Shown in pieces: positions 1-5,587 of a stretch of 5,811 nucleotides of DNA; position 1 is the first letter of the stretch, and each line of letters begins with the position of its first letter. Source of the DNA: Methanomassiliicoccaceae archaeon. GTDB lineage: Archaea; Thermoplasmatota; Thermoplasmata; Methanomassiliicoccales; Methanomethylophilaceae. A model generated the notes under the pieces. It saw only the letters and a list, made by a program, of their open reading frames with translations. It was not told the origin of the DNA and made no database searches. Made by a program: the position numbers and the translations under genes. Where the stretch lies: contig WRKC01000045.1 of assembly GCA_009778275.1 (NCBI GenBank), forward strand, positions 1 to 5,811. The letters run 5' to 3'.

Positions 1-1
1 C

Positions 2-1516
2 GAGTTCACTCACTGGACCCTTGACTCCGGAACAGCGCCGATGGGATTCGACGGAACTGTCGCAATGGTACAGACATTCACCACTGCAGATGACTGTAGT
101 CTGACAGCAGGATTCACGGCGACCGGAACATCCAGAACACTGACCGTGACGGCAAGCCCGGCGACCGGCGGAACGATCACCGTGGAATACGGAGGCTTCT
201 CCTACACCGGAGATTCGTTCACGGGCAGTTTCAAGACATCCGAGTCGGTAACGGTGAGCGCAGCTCCCGCCGCTGCTTGGAGCTTCTCCAACTGGGAGAC
301 CGCCTTGCCGACCGTACCATCACCCTTCGACCCGCTGTCTGACACGAACGCATTCGCCATGAGCAACAACTATACGCTGAACGCGGTCTTCTTCACCGGC
401 TCCGGCTCCACGCTGGTCCTGGCGACGGACCCCGCAGACGGAAGCGGAGGCAGCATCACGGTGAACTACGGAGGCTTCACCGCAACGGTAACGACATTCA
501 GCCACGAGTTCGCTCCCGGCACTGTCGTGTCAGTCGAGGCGGTTCCCAACACAGGCGCGCTGTGGAGTTTCTCCAACTGGTCTGCGCCCGCGACCGGAGC
601 TTTGCCGGCCGGTTTCGTCACCTCTTCCGCAACGAACGCTTTCAGCATGGACAACGACTACGACCTGACGGCGGTGTTCCTTGCAGGAACACCCCCTGAC
701 AAGTACTACTACATCACCGCCACCGCCGACAGCGGTTCGACGATATCCCCGGCGGGTAAGATCGCCGTTCAACCGGGCGCCAACATGAAGTTTGCCTTCT
801 CCGCGAAGGAAGGGTTCAGGATAGTCGAGGTGCTCGTGGACGGGAAGCCCCTGTCCCAGAGCGCGATCGACAGCGGCTCCTACACCTTCACCAAGGTGAA
901 CATGAACCACAGCATAGTCGTGAAGAGCATCGCCGGTCCGAGGACCGACATAACGCTGAGGATCGACGTGATGGAGGGAAGCGGATATGCGGAGTACAGC
1001 GTGAACGGGGGACCGTTCATAAGGTACACAGGAGTGGTAGCACTTCCGGACCATTCGGACATCGTCGTCAGGGCGTACGCCGATGACGGATACAGCTTCG
1101 ACAGGTGGGAGACGCCGGCCAAGGAAAGGTCCTCTGAGATAAGCTTCAGCGACCTCGGTGCGCCTTTGTATCTGGAACTCTACTTCAAGGAGAAGAGCAC
1201 CTTCGACCTGCTTCTGTGGGTAGCGCTGTTCACGATACTGCTGCTGGTGCTCCTGGCCGTCCTGATATGGTACTTCCTCTTCTACAAGAGGAGAGTGGAC
1301 GTCATCAAGGTAGGACACTCAACGGACATAGTCGGTAAGGACAAGGTGTACAAGAAGAGCGCGTACAGCTTCGAGATTAAGGGAGGATTCTCGGGAGCGG
1401 TATCCTACCGTGTCGGAGAGGAAGGGGAGTGGAAGACGCTCCTGCCAGGACCGGACGGTAAGTACACCATCCCAAGAGGGGAGATCACAGAGTCGGTGAC
1501 TATTGAGTGCAAATAA
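2..1516 (+). CDS. Repeat-rich surface/adhesin-like protein, C-terminal membrane anchor (5' end outside window)
   Basis: The frame is open from base 2, 13 codons before the first in-frame ATG at 41, and that ATG has no clear ribosome site, so this is the last 504 residues of a longer protein. In window numbering: the end of one repeat (about 1-40), two homologous repeats (about 43-135 and 136-231) each with a WSFSNW core and an NAF-M-N-Y-L-AVF ending, a different beta module with a GSTISPAGK motif and a VDGK turn (about 234-310), another B-repeat-like module ending in YSFDRW and LELYF (about 315-395), a single helix (about 403-428), KRR, and a 73-residue tail. The repeats resemble divergent InlB B-repeats, which are found in secreted and cell-wall proteins. 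The KRR after the helix predicts a cytoplasmic tail, with the repeats outside the cell. A role in adhesion or as an envelope component is inferred; the ligand is unknown. The first part, including any signal peptide, is not visible. Confidence 0.85.
   Translation, partial: EFTHWTLDSGTAPMGFDGTVAMVQTFTTADDCSLTAGFTATGTSRTLTVTASPATGGTITVEYGGFSYTGDSFTGSFKTSESVTVSAAPAAAWSFSNWETALPTVPSPFDPLSDTNAFAMSNNYTLNAVFFTGSGSTLVLATDPADGSGGSITVNYGGFTATVTTFSHEFAPGTVVSVEAVPNTGALWSFSNWSAPATGALPAGFVTSSATNAFSMDNDYDLTAVFLAGTPPDKYYYITATADSGSTISPAGKIAVQPGANMKFAFSAKEGFRIVEVLVDGKPLSQSAIDSGSYTFTKVNMNHSIVVKSIAGPRTDITLRIDVMEGSGYAEYSVNGGPFIRYTGVVALPDHSDIVVRAYADDGYSFDRWETPAKERSSEISFSDLGAPLYLELYFKEKSTFDLLLWVALFTILLLVLLAVLIWYFLFYKRRVDVIKVGHSTDIVGKDKVYKKSAYSFEIKGGFSGAVSYRVGEEGEWKTLLPGPDGKYTIPRGEITESVTIECK
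128..694 (+). repeat. Two tandem about 280-bp units encoding B-repeat-like domains
   Basis: Unit 1 spans about 128-406 and unit 2 about 407-694. The protein matches are GGTITVEYGGF against GGSITVNYGGF, WSFSNW in both, and NAFAMSNNYTLNAVF against NAFSMDNDYDLTAVF. At DNA level, tacggaggcttc is identical at 188-199 and 467-478, and ag[ct]ttctccaactgg recurs at 280-294 and 565-579. The offsets are 279 and 285 nt, so unit length has drifted slightly. The pattern fits internal duplication followed by divergence. A fragment of a further copy lies before base 128 (FTHW near the start, SLTAGF at about 98-115). Confidence 0.75.
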
Positions 1517-1566
1517 ACCTCGGAACCATTTACCAAACCCTTTCCAAACATTTCTTTTTGAACAAA

Positions 1567-1598
1567 AGGGGTCCACTCCCCTGATGTTTTTCTTTTTT
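1567..1598 (+). terminator. Hairpin plus T-tract terminator of the surface-protein gene
   Basis: AGGGG at 1567-1571 pairs with CCCCT at 1578-1582 around a 6-nt loop. After four bases comes a T-rich tract at 1587-1598 (five T, one C, six T). It begins 51 bp after the stop codon. A second T-rich patch (tttcttttt, 1551-1559) lies just before it. Archaeal polymerases can stop at T-tracts alone, so both may contribute. Confidence 0.6.
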
Positions 1599-1866
1599 CC
1601 CATCTCTGGCAATTGTCAATGAAAAAGGGTGACCTTCGAAAGCTGGCCAAGAAAAGAAGGGTTAATCCATTGAATAAAGGGGCATGATCCGAAACAGTAT
1701 TGACCCGATAGAGAACGGACGCCCCTGTATCGAATGAGAACACATCGATCCCCTTCGGGCTTGCAAAGGCCACAGAATATCATTTCTGGTTCTTCAGACA
1801 TGCGGGTCTATGCGGGGTTGCACGGGCGATACTGTTCATTGCATGAAAAGCAAATGCAGTTTTTTT
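1599..1866. other. Gene-poor convergent intergenic region with stem-loops
   Basis: No gene with a ribosome site, recognisable product or coherent codon use is visible here. Base composition is AT-richer than the flanking genes (about 42% GC for 1621-1680 by my count). Structures seen are AGGGGC at 1678-1683 pairing with GCCCCT at 1721-1726, continued by TCCG at 1688-1691 with CGGA at 1716-1719 across a small internal loop, and ATCGA (1729-1733) with TCGAT near 1745. Three CGGG tetramers occur at 10-nt spacing (1803, 1813, 1823). A minus-strand reading frame is open over 1517-1773, continuing antisense into the surface gene, but it starts with GTG and has no ribosome site. The region may hold a small plus-strand RNA ending at the hairpin at 1840-1866, a decayed gene, or plain spacer. 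Confidence 0.4.
1840..1866 (+). terminator. Hairpin followed by seven T, plus-strand orientation
   Basis: TGCAT at 1840-1844 pairs with ATGCA at 1854-1858 around a 9-nt loop, then one G and an uninterrupted run of seven T at 1860-1866. This is the shape of a terminator for a plus-strand transcript, yet the nearest plus-strand gene ended about 320 bp earlier and already has its own terminator. It is either a backup terminator or the end of an unannotated RNA. The stem is short and AT-rich, so chance is possible. Confidence 0.4.
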
Positions 1867-1892
1867 AAAAGAATCGTCGGGGCATCCGCCCC
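1867..1892 (-). terminator. GC hairpin terminator of the minus-strand gene cluster
   Basis: Read on the minus strand, GGGGC (1892-1888), a 4-nt loop and GCCCC (1883-1879) form a tight 5-bp GC stem 4 nt after the stop codon of the small exported-protein gene. TTCTTTT follows at 1873-1867. Position and shape fit an intrinsic-type terminator closing the minus-strand transcription unit. It abuts the plus-strand T7 hairpin, so the two may act as a bidirectional stop. Confidence 0.6.
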
Positions 1893-1896
1893 ATAT

Positions 1897-2307
1897 TTAA
1901 CTCTGTGCAGTAAAGGTAATGCTTCCGGTTATGTTCTCGGAGAAAGGCGGCGAAAGCACGACGATTGTCGTTTCAAGCACGTCTCCCGCATGTCCGAATT
2001 CTTCCCACTCTCCGCTGCCCCCGCCTTGTCCGCTGTCAACGTATATCATGGAGCAAAGGCCGGTCTCAGGTATGGTTATCTTAAGACCCACATCATCTGA
2101 TACATAGAACGAAACATCCGACACGATCGTCACCTCATCGTAGGTGACGACGAGCCCTTCTCCAATGGAAAGGGTCACTTGTACCAGGTCGCTGCCCGGA
2201 TCGTTTCCGTTGTCGTCGGATGATCGCTCGATCGCATACGCCCCGATCAGGAACAATGAGACTCCCGCGACCACCGCCAATGTCATAAAATATTTGCCGT
2301 AGGCCAT
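1897..2307 (-). CDS. Small membrane-anchored exported protein, function unknown (136 aa)
   Basis: I do not recognise a family. Residues 7-26 form a hydrophobic helix after a short basic start (GKY), giving a signal anchor or signal peptide. There is no lipobox: the only cysteine is deep in the chain at about residue 85. A short acidic linker follows (SSDDNGNDPGSD, about 29-40), then about 95 residues of alternating hydrophobic and polar sequence typical of a beta-sandwich, with a glycine-rich loop (SGQGGGSGEW) and an NITGSITF strand near the end. The net charge is acidic. The ATG at 2307 is chosen because GAGG lies 7 nt upstream. A C-terminal domain outside the membrane is the natural prediction. 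The gene lies 52 bp behind the UPF0210 gene and may share its transcript or use its own TATA-like promoter. A hairpin terminator follows. A role in the cell envelope is inferred only from topology. Confidence 0.65.
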   Translation of the reverse strand: MAYGKYFMTLAVVAGVSLFLIGAYAIERSSDDNGNDPGSDLVQVTLSIGEGLVVTYDEVTIVSDVSFYVSDDVGLKITIPETGLCSMIYVDSGQGGGSGEWEEFGHAGDVLETTIVVLSPPFSENITGSITFTAQS

Positions 2308-2314
2308 TTTTATT

Positions 2315-2345
2315 CCTCGGCCGATACAGGCGTTGCAAATATAGG
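2315..2345 (-). promoter_or_regulatory. TATA-like box and ribosome site for the small exported-protein gene
   Basis: On the minus strand, CCTATATTTG at 2345-2336 looks like an archaeal TATA box. About 25 nt downstream, where transcription would begin, lies GAGG (2318-2315), 7 nt before the ATG. The predicted start site nearly coincides with the GAGG, so the leader would be very short. Alternatively the gene is read from the upstream operon and only the GAGG matters. Confidence 0.4.
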
Positions 2346-2359
2346 TAGATTGCGCAGGG

Positions 2360-3724
2360 TCAATTCTTGAAACTGTGTATGGGCGCGGGGATCCTTCCGC
2401 CGCGGTCTATGAAGTCCTTGCACCCGTATCTGCTGACGGGCATTATCGGCGAACTGCCTAGAAGGCCGCCGAACTCAACGGTCTCCCCGGCCTTCTTTCC
2501 GCAGACGGGTATGATCCTGACGGCGGTGGTCTTCTGGTTTATCATGCCGATCGCCATCTCGTCCGCGATGATTCCCGAAATGGTCTCCACACTCGTATCT
2601 CCGGGTATCGGGACCATATCCAGACCGACCGAGCACACGCAGGTCATCGCTTCCAGTTTCTCTATCGTAAGGGCGCCGATCTCCGCAGCGTATGCCATCG
2701 AGCGGTCCTCGGACACCGGAATGAACGCCCCGCTCAGTCCCCCGACATAAGAAGATGCCATCACTCCGCCCTTTTTCACCTGATCGTTCAGTATCGCCAC
2801 CGCCGCGGTCGTCCCGGGGGCGCCCACGTATTCTATTCCCATCTCTTGTATGATGTCGGCGATGCTGTCCCCCACCGCGGGGGTCGGGGCGAGCGACAGG
2901 TCCACGATGCCGAAAGGCACGTTAAGGCGTTCGGATGCCTCTTTGGCGACCAGCTGCCCTACCCTGGTGACCTTGAAAGCGGTCTTTTTTATCGTTTCGC
3001 AAAGGACCTCGAAATTCTGTCCTTTGACCTTTGATATCGCCCTTTTTATCACGCCGGGCCCGCTTACCCCGACGTTGATGACGCTGTCCGTTTCAGTGAC
3101 ACCATGGAACGCTCCGGCCATGAAGGGATTGTCATCAGCGGGGTTGCAGAACACCACGAGCTTTGCGCAGCCGATGGAACCTTCGTTCCTGGTCATCTCC
3201 GCAGTCTCTTTTATCACAGCCCCCATGAGCTTGACGGCATCCATATCTATACCTGTCTTCGTTGAAGCGAGGCTCACCGAACCGCATACCCGTTCCGTCG
3301 CCGCCATGGCGCTGGGTATGGATCTTATAAGCATCCGGTCCGCGGCGGTCATGCCCTTTTGCACAAGCGCGGAATACCCGCCTATGAAATTCACCTCTAC
3401 TTTGCGAGCGGCCTTCTCAAGCGTCTCCGCTATCTTGACATAATCCTCGCTCGTCCCGCATGCGGACGCGCCGACGATCGAGACGGGGGTGACGGCCACC
3501 CTTTTGTTGATCACCGGTATACCGAAGTCCAAGCCGATCTCGTCGCCTACGCTGACGAGGTCTTTGGCGGCTCCCGTTACCTTTTCGTAAATGTTATCGC
3601 AAAGGATATCCAGGTCGGAATCACAGCAGTCCAGCAGGCTTATGCCCATCGTTATGGTCCTGACATCGAGATTCTCATCGCGGATCATCGTGTCGGTCTC
3701 AAACACTTCGCCGAGCTCTACCAT
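2360..3724 (-). CDS. UPF0210 (DUF711, 'PFL family') protein
   Basis: The length of 454 residues matches the usual UPF0210 size of about 450, so it looks complete. Family-like blocks seen are ENLDVRTITMGISLLDC near the N-terminus (17-33), PVINKRVAVTP (70-80), a Cys-containing segment at 86-95, the GGYSALVQKGMT region (115-125), DLSLAPTPAVGDS (275-287), and the C-terminal signature DRGGRIPAPIHS (440-451) just before the end. The family is structurally related to pyruvate formate-lyase-type glycyl-radical enzymes, but I see no glycyl-radical motif near the C-terminus, so radical chemistry is not supported. No signal peptide or membrane helix is visible, so it is cytoplasmic. The ATG at 3724 is set by GAGGTG 5 nt upstream. 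The gene follows the ACT-domain gene by 9 nt. UPF0210 genes commonly sit next to an ACT (UPF0237) gene, as with pneumococcal SP0238/SP0239. The biochemical function is unknown to me. Confidence 0.9.
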   Translation of the reverse strand: MVELGEVFETDTMIRDENLDVRTITMGISLLDCCDSDLDILCDNIYEKVTGAAKDLVSVGDEIGLDFGIPVINKRVAVTPVSIVGASACGTSEDYVKIAETLEKAARKVEVNFIGGYSALVQKGMTAADRMLIRSIPSAMAATERVCGSVSLASTKTGIDMDAVKLMGAVIKETAEMTRNEGSIGCAKLVVFCNPADDNPFMAGAFHGVTETDSVINVGVSGPGVIKRAISKVKGQNFEVLCETIKKTAFKVTRVGQLVAKEASERLNVPFGIVDLSLAPTPAVGDSIADIIQEMGIEYVGAPGTTAAVAILNDQVKKGGVMASSYVGGLSGAFIPVSEDRSMAYAAEIGALTIEKLEAMTCVCSVGLDMVPIPGDTSVETISGIIADEMAIGMINQKTTAVRIIPVCGKKAGETVEFGGLLGSSPIMPVSRYGCKDFIDRGGRIPAPIHSFKN

Positions 3725-3729
3725 GGGAA

Positions 3730-3735
3730 CACCTC
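3730..3735 (-). promoter_or_regulatory. Ribosome binding site of the UPF0210 gene overlapping the ACT stop codon
   Basis: The minus strand reads TGAGGTG, in which the TGA is the ACT-gene stop (3736-3734) and GAGGTG is a strong Shine-Dalgarno element 5 nt before the ATG at 3724. Ribosomes ending the ACT protein sit on the next start signal, which suggests coupled synthesis of the two proteins. Confidence 0.7.
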
Positions 3736-4006
3736 ATATCCTGTGCATCATATCGAAGATCTCTTCATGCTGAGCTTTGATCACGCAGCCGACCTTCTTT
3801 CCGACCGCATCCAGCCCGCTCACTATCTCTGAGAACTGCATGGTGCATTTTTCGAGATCGACGATCATCATCATGTTGATGTACTCCTGAACGGTGGTCT
3901 GCTTAATGTCGAGGATGTTGATGTCATTCTCCGCGAAGTAACTGCACACTGAGGCGATTATGCCCGTGTGGTCCTTTCCCACGAGCGTCACGATCACTTT
4001 GTTCAT
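3734..4006 (-). CDS. Stand-alone ACT-domain protein (UPF0237 family)
   Basis: At 90 residues this is a single ACT domain, the normal size for UPF0237. The first strand MNKVIVTLVG is followed by the ligand-loop motif KDHTGIIASV (11-20), a helix, the second strand DINILDIKQTT (28-38), the third strand NMMMIVDLEK (44-53), a helix (about 57-71) and the last strand KVGCVIKAQH (71-80). The C-terminal tail EEIFDMMHRI is typical of the family. ACT domains usually dimerise and bind amino acids or similar small ligands to control an enzyme; the ligand here is unknown. The ATG at 4006 overlaps the cimA stop as ATGA, with GAGGAGG 7 nt upstream. The close spacing to the UPF0210 gene suggests the two proteins act together, while the position behind hom and cimA suggests sensing of an amino acid. 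It could also serve an unrelated partner. Confidence 0.9.
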   Translation of the reverse strand: MNKVIVTLVGKDHTGIIASVCSYFAENDINILDIKQTTVQEYINMMMIVDLEKCTMQFSEIVSGLDAVGKKVGCVIKAQHEEIFDMMHRI

Positions 4007-5577
4007 TGTGCAGCCTCCTCTTTATTGTTCTTGTATATCGCGTACTCTATCGAATCGACCAGCGCGTCCAAGCTTGCCTCGATGACGTTCTCGGACACCC
4101 CGACAGTGGTCCAGCTGTGTTTCCCGTCAGTCGATCTTATGAGCACCCTTACGGATGCGGCAGTGGCGGACTTCTCATCCAGTACGCGCACTTTGTAGTC
4201 CGTCAGCCTTATGCTGTCCGTTACCGGGAAAAGCTTGGAAAGCGCCTTCCTCAGGGCGTTGTCGAGGGCGTTGACCGGGCCGTCCCCGTTCGCCGCTGTA
4301 TGCTCTTCGTTACCGCTCGAATCCATGACCTTGACGCTCGCCTCCGAACTGAGCATCTCTCCCACATTGTCGATGAATACTCTGAATCCCGTGACCTTGA
4401 ACGGACTTGCCATCTCTCCTCTGAACCTTCTCACGAGAAGTTCGAAGCTGGCATCCGCTCCTTCGAACTGATATCCTTCCGCCTCCAGGGCCTTGACCTT
4501 GTTGACGATGGCCAGGCTCTCCTCCGAGCCGACATCTATTCCGAAATCTTTCAGTTTCTCGGATATGCTCGCCCTTCCGGCCATATCCGATATCAGGACC
4601 CTGCGCTTGTTTCCTACGAGCCCCGGCTCTATGTGCTCATAGGTCCTGGGGTCCTTGGCTATCGCGGATACGTGGATCCCGCCCTTGTGGGCGAAGGCCT
4701 TCTCTCCCACGAACGGCATTCCCGGAGTGGGAGCAAGGTTCGCGGTCTCCGATACGAATGTGGATAGTGCGGTAAGCTGGCTCATATCCTTTACGTTGAG
4801 TTCGTATTCCATCTTCAGTGCCAGGTCAGCCATTATCGAACAGAGGTTCGCGTTGCCGCATCTCTCGCCTATTCCGTTTATGGTGCCCTGTACCATGGTG
4901 GCTCCGCCGTCTACGGCGACAAGAGAGTTCGCGACCGCGAGGTCGGAGTCGTTGTGACAATGCACTCCGATGGGAACCTCGAATGTCAGAAGCGCGTCCT
5001 CCACGGCGCGGGCCACATCATCCATCATGACCCCTCCGTTCGTGTCGCACAGCACCAGCCACTCCGCGCCGCCTTCGACCGCCGCCTTCAGCGCGCTGAG
5101 TGCGTAGTCCCTGTTGGAAATGTACCCGTCGAAGAAATGCTCCGCATCGAACATCACTCTCTTTCCGGAATCCTTCAGGAATCTGACGCTGTTCCTGATC
5201 AGGTCAAGGTTGTCCTCGAGAGGTATGCAGAGTGCGTTCGTCACCTGGAAATCCCAGCTTTTGCCGAATATGCAGCACCACTCCACCGGGCACGATGCGA
5301 GAGCCCTCAGGTTATTGTCATCCTTCGGCGGGACGCCGTGCTTGCCCGTGCTTCCGAAGGCGGTAAGCTGAGCGTTCTTCAGTTCCAGCCCTTCGGCCAA
5401 TCTGAAGAACTCATCTACCTTGGGGCTTGACCCGGGCCAACCGCCTTCGACGAAGTCGACCCCGAACTCATCCAGCCGCTTCAGGACCTCAAGCGCGTCC
5501 TCTGGGGAGAAAGACACTCCCTCGCTCTGCGCACCGTCCCTAAGCGTCGTATCATATATTATCACCGATTCTGACAT
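4003..5577 (-). CDS. cimA: (R)-citramalate synthase
   Basis: The enzyme condenses pyruvate with acetyl-CoA to (R)-citramalate, first step of the threonine-independent isoleucine route. From the ATG at 5577 it has 524 residues, the size of the Geobacter-type CimA family. The catalytic TIM barrel opens with YDTTLRDGAQSEGVSFS (D9 a metal ligand, R13 catalytic), then EGGWPGSSPK, FGKSWD, FDAEHFFDGY, LCDTNGG, the metal motif HCHND (H206, H208), GTINGIGERCGNAN (N242) and AFAHKGGIHVSA (about 295-305). The GGWPGS and FGKSWD blocks are characteristic of CimA rather than of 2-isopropylmalate or homocitrate synthase. Residues about 385-520 form the LeuA-type C-terminal regulatory domain, which usually binds the end product, here presumably isoleucine. 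An alternative GTG start at 5586 overlaps the hom stop and adds MRK. I prefer the ATG because GGTGA lies 5 nt upstream. The substrate is inferred from family motifs. Confidence 0.92.
   Translation of the reverse strand: MSESVIIYDTTLRDGAQSEGVSFSPEDALEVLKRLDEFGVDFVEGGWPGSSPKVDEFFRLAEGLELKNAQLTAFGSTGKHGVPPKDDNNLRALASCPVEWCCIFGKSWDFQVTNALCIPLEDNLDLIRNSVRFLKDSGKRVMFDAEHFFDGYISNRDYALSALKAAVEGGAEWLVLCDTNGGVMMDDVARAVEDALLTFEVPIGVHCHNDSDLAVANSLVAVDGGATMVQGTINGIGERCGNANLCSIMADLALKMEYELNVKDMSQLTALSTFVSETANLAPTPGMPFVGEKAFAHKGGIHVSAIAKDPRTYEHIEPGLVGNKRRVLISDMAGRASISEKLKDFGIDVGSEESLAIVNKVKALEAEGYQFEGADASFELLVRRFRGEMASPFKVTGFRVFIDNVGEMLSSEASVKVMDSSGNEEHTAANGDGPVNALDNALRKALSKLFPVTDSIRLTDYKVRVLDEKSATAASVRVLIRSTDGKHSWTTVGVSENVIEASLDALVDSIEYAIYKNNKEEAAQ
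4014..4020 (-). promoter_or_regulatory. Strong ribosome binding site of the ACT gene, inside cimA
   Basis: GAGGAGG lies 7 nt before the ATG at 4006, within the last codons of cimA (where it encodes part of the KEEAAQ tail). It is the strongest Shine-Dalgarno match in the window. Together with the ATGA overlap it points to efficient, coupled translation of the small ACT protein. Confidence 0.7.
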
Positions 5578-5582
5578 TTTCC

Positions 5583-5587
5583 TCACC
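5583..5587 (-). promoter_or_regulatory. GGTGA ribosome binding site that decides the cimA start
   Basis: On the minus strand GGTGA (5587-5583) is followed by GGAAA and the ATG at 5577. The element contains both the hom TGA stop and a possible GTG start (5586-5584). The GTG would have only GGAG 2 nt upstream, which is too close, so the ATG is the better start. Confidence 0.55.

Noticed and set aside
530..1318. Long minus-strand reading frame of 262 codons opposite the surface-protein gene
   Set aside because: It lies wholly within the strongly supported plus-strand gene and its translation shows no domain, signal or plausible composition (many Arg, Gly and Val from complementary codons). It is an antisense shadow in GC-rich DNA.
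1405..1773. Minus-strand reading frame of 122 codons across the intergenic region
   Set aside because: It starts with GTG without a ribosome site, its last third is antisense to the surface gene, and no motif was recognised. A decayed coding remnant cannot be excluded, so it is mentioned under the intergenic region only.
1616..1801. Minus-strand 61-codon frame starting MSEEPEMIFCGLC
   Set aside because: It has an ATG but no Shine-Dalgarno element, no properly placed TATA box and no recognisable domain. The two pairs of cysteines are not arranged as a convincing zinc site.
1517..1896. tRNA gene, CRISPR array or insertion sequence in the spacer
   Set aside because: I looked for T-loop motifs, regularly spaced long repeats and terminal inverted repeats with a transposase frame and found none that holds up by eye.
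1810..2100. Plus-strand 96-codon frame
   Set aside because: It crosses both terminators and is then antisense to the small exported-protein gene, which has a better start, signal anchor and composition.
2360..3724. UPF0210 protein as an active pyruvate formate-lyase
   Set aside because: Despite the 'PFL family' label, no glycyl-radical motif is seen near the C-terminus, the length is far below that of true formate-lyases, and no activating enzyme is nearby.
4006..4767. Plus-strand reading frame of 253 codons opposite cimA
   Set aside because: cimA carries complete catalytic motifs in the other strand. The plus-strand translation has no recognisable family and no ribosome site.
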